A stretch of 64,000 bases of DNA from Plectrocnemia conspersa (GCA_009617715.1 VTFK01000146.1:744001-808000), one strand, 5' to 3'; shown: positions 12,461 to 23,928, numbered from the stretch's first letter. Translations and numbers: made by a program. Notes: generated from the letters alone by a model not told the origin.

Positions 12461-13060
12461 AGATAGAATTATGATGATTGAGTGTGAGTTTTCACGTGGA
12501 TTTTTGGAGGGACCTTTAGATATTTATTGATTGTAAATTTTTTGTTGTGCAATGTTTTACAACATATTTCAGAGCTTACACAATTAAAAGATTGAAAATA
12601 AATAATGAGACTCCAGACAGAAACCAAAATCTGTAAATCAGTGACATGTATTTTATTACAGCTTACAATCAATAGATGTCACTATAAACGATTATTAATT
12701 GTTTCATCCGCGAGATTATAAAAAATCGGTGATATATTAATATTATTTAAGTATTACTTGCAAATTAAAAGCGCATCATTTTGGTCCTTTCCTAAATATT
12801 TAAAATTTTGTTGTCATATATTGTAAAAATGTACAAAAAAATTGAAAAAGTCTAGTAAAAATCAGGCAATTTATTAAAATTGTCGTTAAAATTCTATACA
12901 TAATATATATACATATACTCTGGTTGTTCTAGGAATGTATTACTAACGTCATCTATTCTACCATTTTCGTAAAACAATTTTTAATCAAAAAAATACGCAA
13001 ATGTATCAAATAATATTGTCAAATTAAAACGTTTTTATTTCTTTATCTTCAATTTGCAAT
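12461..13060. other. AT-rich spacer
   Basis: No feature seen. The minus frame at 12469-12672 is AT-driven. Confidence 0.55.
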
Positions 13061-13063
13061 TAT

Positions 13064-13136
13064 ATTAATTCTTTATCTTTCTGATATCTTATATGTATAT
13101 GTAATATATAAGATATCAGAAAGATAAGGAATTAAT
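13064..13136. repeat. Hairpin, 31-bp arms, one mismatch
   Basis: Arm 13064-13094 pairs with 13106-13136 around an 11-nt loop. The size and loop would suit a small-RNA precursor, but the arms are nearly perfect, which is more typical of a young inverted duplication. Confidence 0.92.
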
Positions 13137-13142
13137 GTATAA

Positions 13143-13188
13143 TATATATTTTTTATTACTAATCTATATTAGTAATAAAAAATATATA
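13143..13188. repeat. Second hairpin, perfect 21-bp arms
   Basis: Arm 13143-13163 pairs perfectly with 13168-13188 around a 4-nt loop. It starts only 6 bp after the previous hairpin ends, so the two form a tandem pair of cruciform-prone structures. Confidence 0.92.
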
Positions 13189-13190
13189 CT

Positions 13191-13581
13191 TTTCATTTAA
13201 AATAAATTATTATTATATAATATATAAACTAATTTTTTATATTATTTATTAATCTAAATTTATATCTTTATTATTTATATTTTTTTTTAAATTAAATTAC
13301 ATTGCCAAATAAAAAATGCATAGTAGTTCATAAGGACTTATAGTCATTGTTTATAACAAATGCACTCTCCCACTCCCCTCTACATCAAATTTATTCGATA
13401 TGGTACAAATGTGTAATAGTATATGTTCTAAATTATGTTCAGCTATAATTAGGGATCCTGAAAATGGAAGGAAATATACTACTATCCCCTCTATCGTATC
13501 CACAAAAGACTAAAAAATGAATAATCTGCCAATAACCTTGAAACAGTTGTTTTAACAATACTGCTTTAAAATATTTGCAAA
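13191..13581. other. AT-rich spacer
   Basis: No feature seen. Confidence 0.55.
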
Positions 13582-13678
13582 AAAATATAAACAAATAGTT
13601 ATATTACACAACAAAATATAAACAAATAATTATATTACACAACAAAATTAATAGAAAAAATTACACAGCAAAAATTAC
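13582..13678. repeat. Tandem repeat, 31-bp unit
   Basis: Two nearly identical 31-bp units start at 13582 and 13613 (core ATATTACACAACAAAA), followed by decaying partial units. The end (13658-13678) shares 21 bp with 25017-25037 in inverted orientation. Confidence 0.85.
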
Positions 13679-13917
13679 CTATGCAATACATTTCACAATG
13701 AAGTAATTTAATTTTCTTCAGTGACACGTTTAACCACTTAATGCTAGAGTTTTTCTACAAATATGGTTTTAAAAAATATCAGTTTCTTGTGTTTTATTTT
13801 AAGTCTATAAACATTTAAAAAAAAATACATTAAAAATTCAATTAAGTATGATAATCTTTTAAATAAGGTGCATAAATTACCCATACATAAGTCCATCGTA
13901 TTTCCGATCTTGCTCTG

Positions 13918-14523
13918 CTCGTAATTCACCACCAGCAATTAATCGCTAGCAGTTTACCGCCGCGTCAATTGATCGCATAAACCATTTATAGCTTACAAAT
14001 GATCGCTAGCATATTTTACTGTAGAAGCAATGATTTGTGATTATACAAACTTGCTTGTTCATTGATTGATGTAAGTCTAAAAAAATATTTTTAAATCCAG
14101 TTTAAATTTTATGCTGTTCTTAAATGTCTATGAAACCCAATTTTCAGTTGGAAAACATCCATATTCTGTTCTAACCCATGCCTAGCCTACACAAATTATC
14201 CTAATGGAAGTTCAAAAACTATAATTAGTTTTACAACTTTTATTTATTTAGGTTTGGGTTTGAACAGCAAATCGACGTTTCGTAACTGTTACAGTAAAGA
14301 TATATTTGCAATAGTATGAATATAATTTTACTAACTAGGCAAGTTAAAATATATCAAACAATTGATTTATAATTCCACTGGTCAATATTAGTCAAATTTG
14401 ATCGTAAAAAATAACGCCTTTAAAAAAACGTATGTATTGTATTGCGATAAAATATATGTTATAAATTGTTTATGTGATCAATTGACTGCTAGCGATTTAT
14501 TGCTGGTGGTAAATTTCGAGCGA
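13918..14523. mobile_element. Foldback/MITE-like element, ~50-bp TIRs
   Basis: The left end (13918-13975) and right end (14472-14522) are inverted copies sharing CACCAGCAAT, TCGCTAGCAG and TCAATTGATC in order, with a 12-bp insertion in the left arm. The interior is non-coding. Its segment at about 14200-14320 is clearly related to 27016-27180, so the family has at least two copies in the window. Target duplication not clear. Superfamily unknown. Confidence 0.75.
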
Positions 14524-15060
14524 TTATTTTCTGAACCCCATATAAAGCATGTGTGCATATTTTAAACCAATCTTATGTTTATATTTATTAAATCCAAATT
14601 TAAGGCGTAATAGCTAATCCTATATTATCAAATAATATATTTATTATATGTACTATATACAAAGTTACAAATGGAATGACACTTCAAGAAAATTACTTAA
14701 TCAAATACTATTATTAGAGATAAGTATTTTTGTAATATTTTTTCGCATCTACTTTTTATAAGTTTTCTTAATAATATAAGTGTTTTAAAGAGTGGCCAAT
14801 TTTGGAGATTATATATAATATAACATAACATGTGTAGATAATTTTAAAATAAATTGATTTTGATTGCAATATGATGTTAATACATAAAAAGTTAAAAAGT
14901 CTAGATTTAAAAATATTTTAATATTTGCAATGTATTATAAATTCCTAATAAATAAAATTAGCACATACATTATGTGTTCGTTATGTATTAAATTTAGCAT
15001 TTTTTGCAAATTTATCTATATAGATAAGATAGCAGCGGATAAGAACGCACTTATTCCGAT
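14524..15060. other. AT-rich spacer
   Basis: No feature seen. Confidence 0.6.
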
Positions 15061-15064
15061 CAGC

Positions 15065-15108
15065 TGTCCTTATATGTCCATTATTTTAGCTTTGCCCATA
15101 TAAGGACA
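15065..15108. repeat. Hairpin, perfect 12-bp arms
   Basis: TGTCCTTATATG (15065-15076) and CATATAAGGACA (15097-15108) pair around a 20-nt loop. Arms contain enough GC to be unlikely by chance. Confidence 0.85.
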
Positions 15109-15160
15109 AGTAAACTATGCGTACAGATAAACACGTAACCTAAAATCGAAACAGACAGAC

Positions 15161-15560
15161 GTGCTAGAGGGGTTCGTCATGAATTATTCAGAGGCACACA
15201 CGTGACGACACACACACATGTATTGTAATTAATTACGTGTGTGCAAAGTAAAATTTTACGCTCGCAAGTGGAGTTCGAACAAAGCCCAAGTTTACGTTCA
15301 CAATAGATTAGTTTAATGATATGATTCACGTACGGGAATAACGGAAGCGAGGAACAAATGGGCGACTCCATTAGCGGGCAACAATGCCGACGGACGGGGG
15401 CGCAGCCCCACGGAATACCTACGGCGGGGGCGATATTGAAATAAGTGAGAAATCACTTGTCTGCAATGGGGGCGCATCGAAGTGAAACGAGCTACTGGGG
15501 GCGCGTTGCCAATATTGCCAATGATGATGGAATTGGTGTAACAAAGATAAAAATATAGCC
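15161..15560. promoter_or_regulatory. GC-rich island with four GGGGGCG sites
   Basis: GGGGGCG occurs at 15396, 15426, 15468 and 15497, all in the same orientation, three of them followed by C. This resembles the core of CTCF sites (AGRKGGCRS) or Sp/KLF/EGR-type zinc-finger sites, spaced 29-42 bp. A 99-codon minus frame (15313-15612) and a 28-codon plus ORF from 15358 exist but look incidental. The clustering makes an insulator or multi-zinc-finger platform the best guess. Confidence 0.45.
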
Positions 15561-16220
15561 AAAAATTTAATTTCTTGTACTTTGAACGACACGCTTGGAT
15601 GCTGGAGACCATCTACTGACTACTTTGATTCTTTACAGCAATACCAAAAGCCAAATGCAGAGTATTTTGACTGAGTTTTTAATAAAAATATAACAATATT
15701 CTTGAAATTATTTTTTTGAGGTGACCACAATAATATATGTGCGCCATAAGTTCCTTTACTATTAACTTTATGTTTTTTGATTAAAATTGTATTTATCTTC
15801 AACACAATATTCTACATAGTATGTACCATCATAAAATTAGTATATTGTTAGTGATCTCCATTTTCACCTTACACATGTAATTTTTTCAATGACGCTCTGA
15901 TATTGACATAGCTCTGACGCTAATTACGCTCTGATAATGAATATGTGTTTTTAGCTTAGAAATAAAATTGAAAAACATCCGTTTTTTCGAATATTTGTTC
16001 AAAAATAAATTTAGAGCTGTAAGAGTAAAAGAAGTGCTAGCCAATAAAAATCAAAATTTTTGAAAAATCGTTTTTTTTAGACCTTATTTGGAAACATTCC
16101 AAGAACAATTTTAAGCTCTTGAGAACGATGTTGAATAAAAATACTAATTTATTTGTGGGAAATTTCTATGCCTATACAAATATTTTATAAGTCATTTAGA
16201 CCATTTTTAACACATAGAAT
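15561..16220. other. AT-rich spacer
   Basis: GACGCTCTGATA-like words recur loosely at about 15890-15945 (a weak degenerate repeat). Nothing else. Confidence 0.5.
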
Positions 16221-16740
16221 GAACTTGTCTTGAAGTAAGGCCAAACAGCGGAAGAGAGATCTCGTGGCTAAGCAATTGCGTTAATAATTTTATTTACTAC
16301 ATATTAACACATCCGTTCCGAGGCGTTAATCACTCGTAAGCACCCATAAGGACCAGAAAAAACTATTCTGCACTTAAAAAAATGCACGACAGGCAATGCA
16401 ACCTGCGTAAAAATAGTATTGTTATTTTTACCCCATAGTCAACGATCGCCGAAAATTGCCATATAATAGTTTTACTATTTAGGCGTAAACTTATATTGTG
16501 GGTGTCTCCAAGAAGTAATTCAATAAGCCCGGTAACATCATCATATGCGATTCGTCATAGCTGTTTCGAATCGGCAATATAAAAGATGTGACATTTAGTC
16601 ACAGGGCGGCAAACCGACAGACGGACAGACCAAGTAAAATGCTCTAGCGACGCCAAGGAAACACATTAGCAGATCGTCCAGCGATCACGACGAAACGCAG
16701 CCGACAATAATTCAACTCGACACTCCAACAAAGACTCTCT
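16221..16740. promoter_or_regulatory. GC-elevated island with possible TATA box
   Basis: About 500 bp of normal GC. TATAAAAG at 16578-16585 (+) precedes a CpG-rich tract, but a good initiator is not present at the expected 30-bp distance (TCACAG at 16599 is 23 bp away from the T). Probably regulatory; promoter status is weak. Confidence 0.3.
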
Positions 16741-17630
16741 GATTTTTAAGACTTGCAATTTTGACTTCCCCGCCTTCTTATTTATTTATTTACTTTTATA
16801 TAAATGTGGTAAATAATATATGCTTATAAAATTAAACTGTTAGCAGATTTTCCAGCGTCTATTTTAATTGCAAAGTCACATCTATTTGCCATTAAAACCC
16901 GAAACATTTAAACAATTCCATATAAATCTCATTGCTTTTCATTTTTTTATCGTATTTGGAAGATCAAAATTAGTGATAATTATATGAATATTGTATTATA
17001 CTAATCGACCATTACATATTAGGTTTTTCTATATTTTTCCAATCTTAACGTCACGTTGCAACGAAAGATTTACAATAAATAAATACGGTCATAGTGTGAT
17101 ATTTTATTTCATGATTTTTCTTGATTCTTTTTCCTAAAAAATATTTAAATAAATCCAATATATCTGCGATTTAATGAAAAGCTTTTTATTAATACGAAAC
17201 ATGAATGTCTAGTTAAAACTTAATAAATTTCACTTAATTTTTTGTGTTATTTAATTTATCATATATTTACTGAGCTTCTATTTTCAAGAATCTTGAAGAA
17301 AACTGAAAAGCTTAAACGCTTAATATGTTTTTTTTATAGTAAAGTGACTTCTGGTCCTATTTGTATTTTAGAAGAATTTTAGTAAACTATATTGTTATCA
17401 ACAACTTTGCCAAGATATTTGAAATAAATTAATGGTTAATTATTTATTGATGTAAATATTTCATTATTGTCATTTTGAATCAAGTTACAATTGTTAATTT
17501 TTACATATCTTAAAACCCTTTTAAGATATCTCTATATTATTTAAAAATCACAATAAACACAATTCAGTTTATTAAAAATAATTATTAAACTTAACCGGAC
17601 TTAAATGTTATATTAAAACATTAGAATTAA
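16741..17630. other. AT-rich spacer
   Basis: No feature seen. Confidence 0.6.
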
Positions 17631-18150
17631 GAGGATGTTTTAAACTCGTCCGTTTTATCGGTTACGCCCACACAAAATTCAGTAAAAGTCAAACGTGCAA
17701 TGAAATGGATTTTTCACGGTGTAATAAATCATAGAAATCAAATGGATTTTCCATATCGTTTTTTCGGTTAAATGTATGTAATTATGCTCGTTGCGTGTCA
17801 TCTAGGTCCGATTCACTACCGATGCGTGCATAAAAATAGTCCTAATAAATAATTGACGATGGACAACGTACGCACGATGTGTTTAAAATTGACCTCGCAA
17901 TATATAAAAATAATTTGGTATTTAAAAAAAAATATGTGAGATTCTATTTTCACTTTTTACACCCACGTGTCCAGTCTCCCTTCGCTCAATTAGGACGCTG
18001 CAATGTTTGATGCACTGTGCAGTCCAGCAATTCAATTATGGAGACTATATTGAAAATTAACGACGTTTCTGAAAGTGTGCACTCTGGGGGTCTGAAAGGA
18101 CCCCACGTTACGAAAATTGCGTGTTGAGTCGGACGAACTGTGTATAATTA
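17631..18150. promoter_or_regulatory. GC-elevated island
   Basis: Mixed-composition block with CpGs, AATAAATCATAG-type Hox/Exd words and a small hairpin GGGGTC/GACCCC near 18088-18105. No open frame. Putative conserved non-coding DNA. Confidence 0.3.
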
Positions 18151-18880
18151 GGACGATGGATCAACTTGATTGCTCTCATTCAGCTTGTTTTAAAAAATAT
18201 TAAATAATAAATACAACAGAGAATAAAAAAATGATGTTGCCATCAACATTGAGCTATATTTCTGCATTAATATTTTTATGCTGAAGCAGACGCAGCTTAT
18301 ACCCGCATACATGCTTTCTGATTTTTTTTTTACGTTCTTAATTTTTAATTCAAGATTGAGTTTATCTTCCATATCGTAGCGACGCCATTACAATTTCTGG
18401 GTGAAAACAAGAAGAATTAAATACATGTCTCGTATTCAAAAATTGTTCTAAATAGTTTAATATATATTGACAATTCAGAGTGTCTTCTGAGAAAGCAATG
18501 AACGTTTAACAGAAAATTTTTCCCATGATAACACGAAAGTACCTATTTTGTTCTTCATAATACATCTGATAAATTCTAAATTATTTTTCACGTAATAAGT
18601 TTTTAGCTTTTGAAACCTATTCGATAATACTGTTTTTCCGGGTGGAACATGCTTTCTTTTTCTAAATAATCCCTTTCTCAGATTTATCTAAGAAAACATA
18701 CATAGCACTCTGATTCACACACTCAACTTAAGACTCAGCTCACCAATACCAAAGACCGAATAGACTCTTTTACGATTATCTATGAATTATTTTCTTAAGA
18801 ACTTCACTTTCATAGGATAAATAACATTCTATTGTATCAAAAATTTAAATAAATATTTGTGCCATAATGGTACATATATT
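18151..18880. other. AT-rich spacer
   Basis: No supported feature. Confidence 0.55.
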
Positions 18881-19110
18881 TTTAATACTATCTAGCAGTG
18901 CGTGCATAGCGTGAGTTGACCGGTTCGAATCCGACATGCCGTGCGTGAATATTGCATTACGGATATACCCATGTCGGGGCGGGTGTATCAATTTTACTCG
19001 AATTGCCTCCCAATTAGTTGCCCATTCACGTGGGCTAGACGCGAAAGATCCTATCTGGCTATCCACTAACCCGTGGTGACCGAACAGGTGCTATTTTTTC
19101 AAATTTAATT
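18881..19110 (+). mobile_element. SINE-like segment with tRNA B-box
   Basis: GGTTCGAATCC at 18922-18932 is a perfect polymerase III B-box. A loose A-box (TAGCAGTGCG at 18893) lies about 30 bp upstream. The T-arm stem does not pair properly and no acceptor stem exists, so this is not a functional tRNA. The GC-rich 3' part (18960-19090) would be the SINE body. Confidence 0.4.
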
Positions 19111-19329
19111 TCAACAATAAGCTCAGATGTATCAGTTAGGCTCTCTTTTGTTTGAAATAATTAAATATTTGGTGTAAAAATAAGCGGCGATTCGGAAGAG
19201 CTGATTTTCAATCTATTGTTGAATATTCACTTGATAATTATATAATTTATTAAATTAAATAAAAAAAAGCTTTTTTGTTGCTGATTAATGTAATTTTTAT
19301 ACTTTAATGATCGTGTCCCTTTTTCTGAT

Positions 19330-19490
19330 CCATCGCGGCAAAATGTCGGTGCTCGTCTCGCACGAGCCATCCAGCTCCTCAACAAGCTTTCAAAACACAA
19401 GAATTTTTTCGGTGATAGCTATGAGGCGCTATGTTTGTATAGTGGCCATCATGACACATTTGTGAAACCATGATGGTCAGATTTGTAATC
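19330..19490. mobile_element. Dispersed repeat, copy A
   Basis: Related in order to 20921-21119. Shared blocks are GAGCCANCCNGCTYCTYAAC, AAGCTTTC/AAGCTTTCC followed by AAAACACA/AAACACA, then TGTATAGTGGCCATC and a final GATGGTCAGATTTGTAAT/GGTGGTCGGATCTGTAAT. The start resembles hAT tips of the CAGTGGCGG type, but no target duplication was found. Confidence 0.65.
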
Positions 19491-19510
19491 AAAACTGACC
19501 CAAAAGGGTT

Positions 19511-19703
19511 GTAGCAGGCGATTTGGGTCAATGTAGAGTATTATCTTTCAGTGGCAAATTAGTAGTAAAGTGTTTTAGGTAGTGATGTAATAAAAGTCGC
19601 AGGGTCTCTGACTTTTGACGGTCTTCTAGTGGTGCTGGTCTGGTTCTCTGATCGATTTCTCCTTGCCATTTTTTAATATCGATTTCTCTCTAATTTAAAT
19701 CCT
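19511..19703. other. Intermediate-GC spacer
   Basis: Follows the repeat. No motif I can support. Confidence 0.4.
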
Positions 19704-19706
19704 AAT

Positions 19707-19943
19707 GTGAGCAAGTATCAATATTTTTATACATTTATACCAAACCCAGAAAGATTGCGAAAAAAAACTTATTTATGTCAATTCAATAAAATGCACATTC
19801 CCTCTAATGAAGCAAGAGCAGTTTTCCGGGTGTCTCTTTATGAGCCAAACCATTGCAGATTATTTTCCGATAATGAAAAAATTAGAGGCATAAATTTATT
19901 ATTTAGTAGATCGAAGTCCCCCAAAAAATTAAATAGTCCTTAG
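19707..19943 (+). CDS. Unrecognised coding-like fragment, 78 codons
   Basis: The translation has a protein-like mix of charged and polar residues (for example IPNPERLRKKTYLCQFNKM, then SNEARAVFRVSLYEPNHC) rather than the Ile/Asn/Phe/Lys bias of chance frames in this window. It opens with GTG, not ATG, so it would be an internal or terminal exon, or an element fragment. I recognise no family. It sits between two copies of a dispersed repeat, which favours mobile-element debris. Confidence 0.25.
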   Translation: MSKYQYFYTFIPNPERLRKKTYLCQFNKMHIPSNEARAVFRVSLYEPNHCRLFSDNEKIRGINLLFSRSKSPKKLNSP

Positions 19944-20640
19944 CTTAATAATTAAAATAATTAATTAATCTAATATTTATTTTACTTTGTATTTTTTTCT
20001 AAATTTATATGTTTTTGTTACTATTAGTTTTATTTTATACTTTTAATTTTCTTATAGAAACCATAAACTAGCAATTTGTGCTTCATTGTAATATATGTAT
20101 TTTCTCATATTTTAATAATGCAAAAAATGTTAATATACAAAAATATATTATATTATTAACATATACATATATTAGTGATCTCAAAATATTGAACGCGATG
20201 GCAATTCCAAATATCCTCCTATCTTTTCTTTTGCACTTAAAGAATATTGTATTAGAAATAATATTTCAACTATTATAACATCAATATTTCTTTTCAAATA
20301 AAGTTATAGAATAGTTTTTATATTTTTCATAGAAAATATACAGTGGTATGTAATTTTGATTGATGTAACAGTTATGTCATTTTTATATATTTTATAATGC
20401 GTAGTAATATAAATTCTTATCATATCATACTTTTTTTTTTATCAAAATGAGTATATTTTCACTATCAAAAATTATTTTAAAACAGACTATCTATATTTTT
20501 TATGAATGAACATTTCATACGAATGAATCATACTTAAAAATACATATAGAAGTAATACCACGTAGCACTCTTACTACACCCATAAAACAAATTGTTCGAT
20601 TGTATCTAATAAATATTATTAAACGACAACGATAGATGGT
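19944..20640. other. AT-rich spacer
   Basis: The frame at 20078-20278 is AT-driven. No feature. Confidence 0.6.
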
Positions 20641-20651
20641 ACGCAAGACGC

Positions 20652-20834
20652 TTGTCCGAAAGCGCAAGAGACTTAAGAGCTACATCTTTCATTGTAGATC
20701 TTTTTAAAAATTACACTCTCAATATCAAGGAACACTTCAAGTTTTTTGTCGAAAAGTACAAATTTAATACAATGAATAACCTCAATAATATCATGAAGAA
20801 ATATAAAAAAAAAACAATAATGGGCCAAGATTAA
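20652..20834 (+). CDS. Unrecognised open frame, 60 codons
   Basis: The frame is open from about 20607 and ends with TAA at 20834. The first part (RRLSESARDLRATSFIVDLF) looks protein-like. The second half is Lys/Asn-rich and could be chance. No ATG near the start, no splice site of quality, no known domain. It directly precedes copy B of the dispersed repeat. Confidence 0.2.
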   Translation: MSESARDLRATSFIVDLFKNYTLNIKEHFKFFVEKYKFNTMNNLNNIMKKYKKKTIMGQD

Positions 20835-20920
20835 GACCATGCGAAATTTTGAATGTGGCAATGGATCTAATGTGGCCCATATTTGTCTTAGAGAGTCGCG
20901 ATCGCGCCCCTTATTCTTAC

Positions 20921-21119
20921 CAGTGGCGGCCAGGACGTCAATGTTTGAGAACGCACCTCTTGCATGAGCCAACCGGCTTCTTAACAAGCTTTCCAAACAC
21001 ATTGGTGTTTGTGTGCATTATTTTTTTATATATTTTTTAAATGTATAATTATTGATTGTATAGTGGCCATCTAAACACATTGAGAAAACTTGTGACGTCA
21101 CGGTGGTCGGATCTGTAAT
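20921..21119. mobile_element. Dispersed repeat, copy B
   Basis: Homologous to copy A (19330-19490) with a 60-bp AT insertion in the middle. It starts with CAGTGGCGGCCAGGACGT, similar to tips of some hAT elements. The minus-strand frame 20673-21002 runs through it and has no clear meaning. Confidence 0.65.
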
Positions 21120-21120
21120 A

Positions 21121-21750
21121 AAAATAAATAAAATTAAAATCAATATTAAACATATTGACAACGATTTGAAAATTTAATTTAATTGTATAGAAAACTTCAA
21201 TCTATCTTATTTTTTTTTAAATTAAAGCATAACCAACTTTATCAAAAGCCTTTTCAAAATAAGAGAGATTTCGATACACGAAAACCTTGATTTTAATTAA
21301 TTAAATATCCTTTAAATTGCTTTAAAACATATGAATTCTGATTTCGGATACTTTGGATAATGATGTTAAAATAGAAACAGAAATAATACTATTAATGCAT
21401 TTGAGTCACTATCATAATTTTCCATACATCTAGAAAAATATTTGTTTTTAACGATAGATTAAAATCAAAAACAGCGGACGTGCGATAGTGTCCTGTATAT
21501 TTTTAAGCATACCAGCTGGAATTAAATCAGGGCTTATCGATTTTTTTTGCCTTTAATTTCCCAAAACTATACTGAAGGTCATAAATTGTGAATAAATTCC
21601 AATAAAATAAATTTATCTTACTTATTGATGTCTCACGAGGTTTTGGATAAACCAGTGGTTATTAAAAATGTTTTGCAAAAATTAAAATGCTGGCATATTC
21701 AAGTTTTTCAAATCCGATAAAAGTTCTTATTACTACAGAATCCCTATAGC
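21121..21750. other. AT-rich spacer
   Basis: CAGTGGTTATTAAAAATG at 21652 resembles a hAT tip but no partner end was found. Confidence 0.5.
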
Positions 21751-22270
21751 GAAGTTCCCGCAGTGACTAATCCTAAACTAGGTCTCCAAAACATATGTTC
21801 CATGCTATTTTTGCGTCATATAAACATCACGCTACTGCACGACGCATTTGGCACATGCGACCCATATGCTTTTATAACATAATCGTCAATTTGACACCGC
21901 AAATTTGACACTTACGCAAGTCGCTTCGAGCACGCAATCTCAATTTTAACTGTTTATAATTGAGGAAAACGAAACCCTAGAATAAACAATCCATTGTTGA
22001 AGATAACATTATGAGCAAAAAATTGAAGAAGCGACAATAAGAAACCATACACCATGATTTATCTTCAATATAATCATTGTTCGAAAAATATGTTGTGCTT
22101 AATCGATGTCACAAAATGATTGATGACAAAAACGCATCAGAGTTAAAGCTGTCCCGTAATATAGGTATACTTAGTCCAAAACGAATAATTATCACCTGGA
22201 TCCGCCATGCGATAAGGAGCAAACACATTTTCTATTTTAACAGATGACTTATCGGGTGTGGAATTGTCAA
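21751..22270. promoter_or_regulatory. GC-elevated island upstream of a core promoter
   Basis: CpG-containing block. Near its 3' side are GATA-factor words (GCGATAAGG at about 22209, CTTATCGG at about 22248). Together with the TATA/Inr pair just downstream this would be the proximal control region of a transcript on the plus strand. Confidence 0.35.
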
Positions 22271-22316
22271 AAAATTGGGCATTAAAAGGGACAATTATTA
22301 CCCAAAATTATAATGG

Positions 22317-22353
22317 TATAAAAAGGGTGGGTCAATATCTCTATTTCAGATCT
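22317..22353 (+). promoter_or_regulatory. Core promoter: TATA box plus initiator
   Basis: TATAAAAAGGG starts at 22317. TTTCAGATC places the initiator A at 22348, 31 bp from the first T of the box, the textbook insect spacing. The leader that follows has one early ATG (22390) that opens only a 10-codon frame (MFFVTISPFI), so any coding region must lie beyond an intron or the transcript is non-coding. Confidence 0.5.
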
Positions 22354-22400
22354 AGACACTAGTCACGAATAGCTCAATCTTGATTTTGTGTATGTTTTTT

Positions 22401-23150
22401 GTGACAATCTCGCCTTTTATATAAATCTATTGTTTAAATACATTATTGTTATAATATAAATATAGAATTGATAAAATCGTATTTTAAAATACAAGTCGTC
22501 ATCAAATTTTTAATAACTTTTAATCATGATGCCAATAGAGATTGGAGATAGACTTTTCGGCATTTGATATGACTAATTAAAAATCGTCAAAAAATTAATA
22601 CATCAGAATAAATACTTACCTTTAAATCCTTAATAATTAATATGAAAGATTTTTAAGGTTTGATTTCGTAGCTAGTGAGACTCAATGTGGAATCTAGTTA
22701 GAGTTTCTTTGCAGCGACTAGTATTTTATTATGGTTAATTGCCTAAATTTATTACCTAATTATTTAACATATATTTGTTTATAGATGTATATACATACAT
22801 ATATATGCTAAATATATAAGTTGCTTTTAGATCTAAAATACGTCTTTATAACATACAGATACAATGAGTAGTTCCTGAAAAATTTTATTAGAGTATATTA
22901 TTATAGATATAATTTTTATTATATTCATATTATTTTCCATAGTTAATCAATTTCCGATGATTGTTTTAAGTTTACCATACTATTATATAAATAAAACACG
23001 ATTGTTGCTAATGTCCATATACCACAACAGAATATAGCAATAATATCACAATTATTGTATTGAGAACATATGTAGGTCCGATGTCTACTCGTGGTTTTAT
23101 CTACACTACGTCTTAATAAAGATGTTGTATTGATTTTTTATTATTAAAAT
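22401..23150. other. AT-rich spacer
   Basis: No exon following the promoter could be identified here. Confidence 0.5.
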
Positions 23151-23560
23151 TAAACCATGCCACCATATGGACAATTGCGTATGCAAAACATTAACACCTG
23201 AACTTTTTCACAGCACGTTTAGCGATAAGTAAAAGTGGGACAATGGATTCGCAATGACAATAAACAGCGGATACTGTCCAACCGGTAGTGATTCACAATA
23301 TTTTATATCTTCACGTGTGCACATAATATAGAAATAAATTATTAAATGATGAAATGCGACAAATAAAGATTGCTTTCGCCCACTCTCAACAATATTGTTG
23401 AAGGTCTCTATCTCTTTCTCTGTCGCCCACTGTCACAGGTGTGAAGTGAAATGTGTAGCTAATTAGGGTAGAGGCGGTCTTCGAGCGGGAAGGTGTGGCA
23501 CTTAGGGCATTATGTAATCGTGCTTTACCAATGGACCTTATAATGAAGATTATTAATCAG
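23151..23560. promoter_or_regulatory. GC-elevated island
   Basis: Contains a perfect 16-bp palindrome TCAACAATATTGTTGA (23386-23401), a CT-rich tract and an E-box CAGGTG (23437-23442). No coding frame. Putative regulatory DNA. Confidence 0.3.
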
Positions 23561-23705
23561 GACTACTAGAGGTTGTTAAACTATAATTTATAATAAAATA
23601 TTATTCTTAAAATAAATCATTATTGTTTTAACTTTTATAGAGTTCATGCATTATGAGTGTGACGAACAAACCATCGTGCGTATTATGTCAGCGTAAAATT
23701 TTATA

Positions 23706-23897
23706 CTAGATCAAATGTTCAGTATTTAGTGAAACAACATAGCTTTTACTTTTTATGTATGAGCGTATTAAGTGTAGCAGATAATCAGGGATAGGGTTTT
23801 TGTGTATTTTATGAATCAAACCGTCATGCCATACTGTGTCGAAAGCTATATATCTAACATTAAAAGTCCCGTACTCTTTTTTATATAAAATTAGCAC
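23706..23897 (-). pseudogene. Non-LTR retrotransposon (Jockey-like) reverse transcriptase fragment
   Basis: The minus-strand frame reads AFDTVWHDGLIHKIHK followed by IPDYLLHLIRSYIKSKSY and VVSLN. This is the characteristic stretch after palm motif A in reverse transcriptases of the Jockey group, where a conserved AFDxVWHxGL block is followed by a LIxSYL segment. Only about 60 of some 900 residues remain. The frame closes where the next conserved block (a GVPQGS-type motif) would be expected. At the position where the family carries the first catalytic Asp, four residues before the Ala of AFD, this copy has Val (residue 14), so it could not be active. The fragment ends only 31 bp before a hAT MITE. 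It is a dead, truncated relic, not a host gene. Confidence 0.85.
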
Positions 23898-23928
23898 ATA
23901 TGTGCTCAGTTAAACTATTAAGTTGATG

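Noticed and set aside
16578..16601. TATA promoter
   Set aside because: The initiator-like TCACAG is only 23 bp away; kept only as a weak note inside the island.
18893..18932. tRNA gene
   Set aside because: B-box is perfect but the T-arm pairs badly and there is no acceptor stem or anticodon arm; read as a SINE trace.
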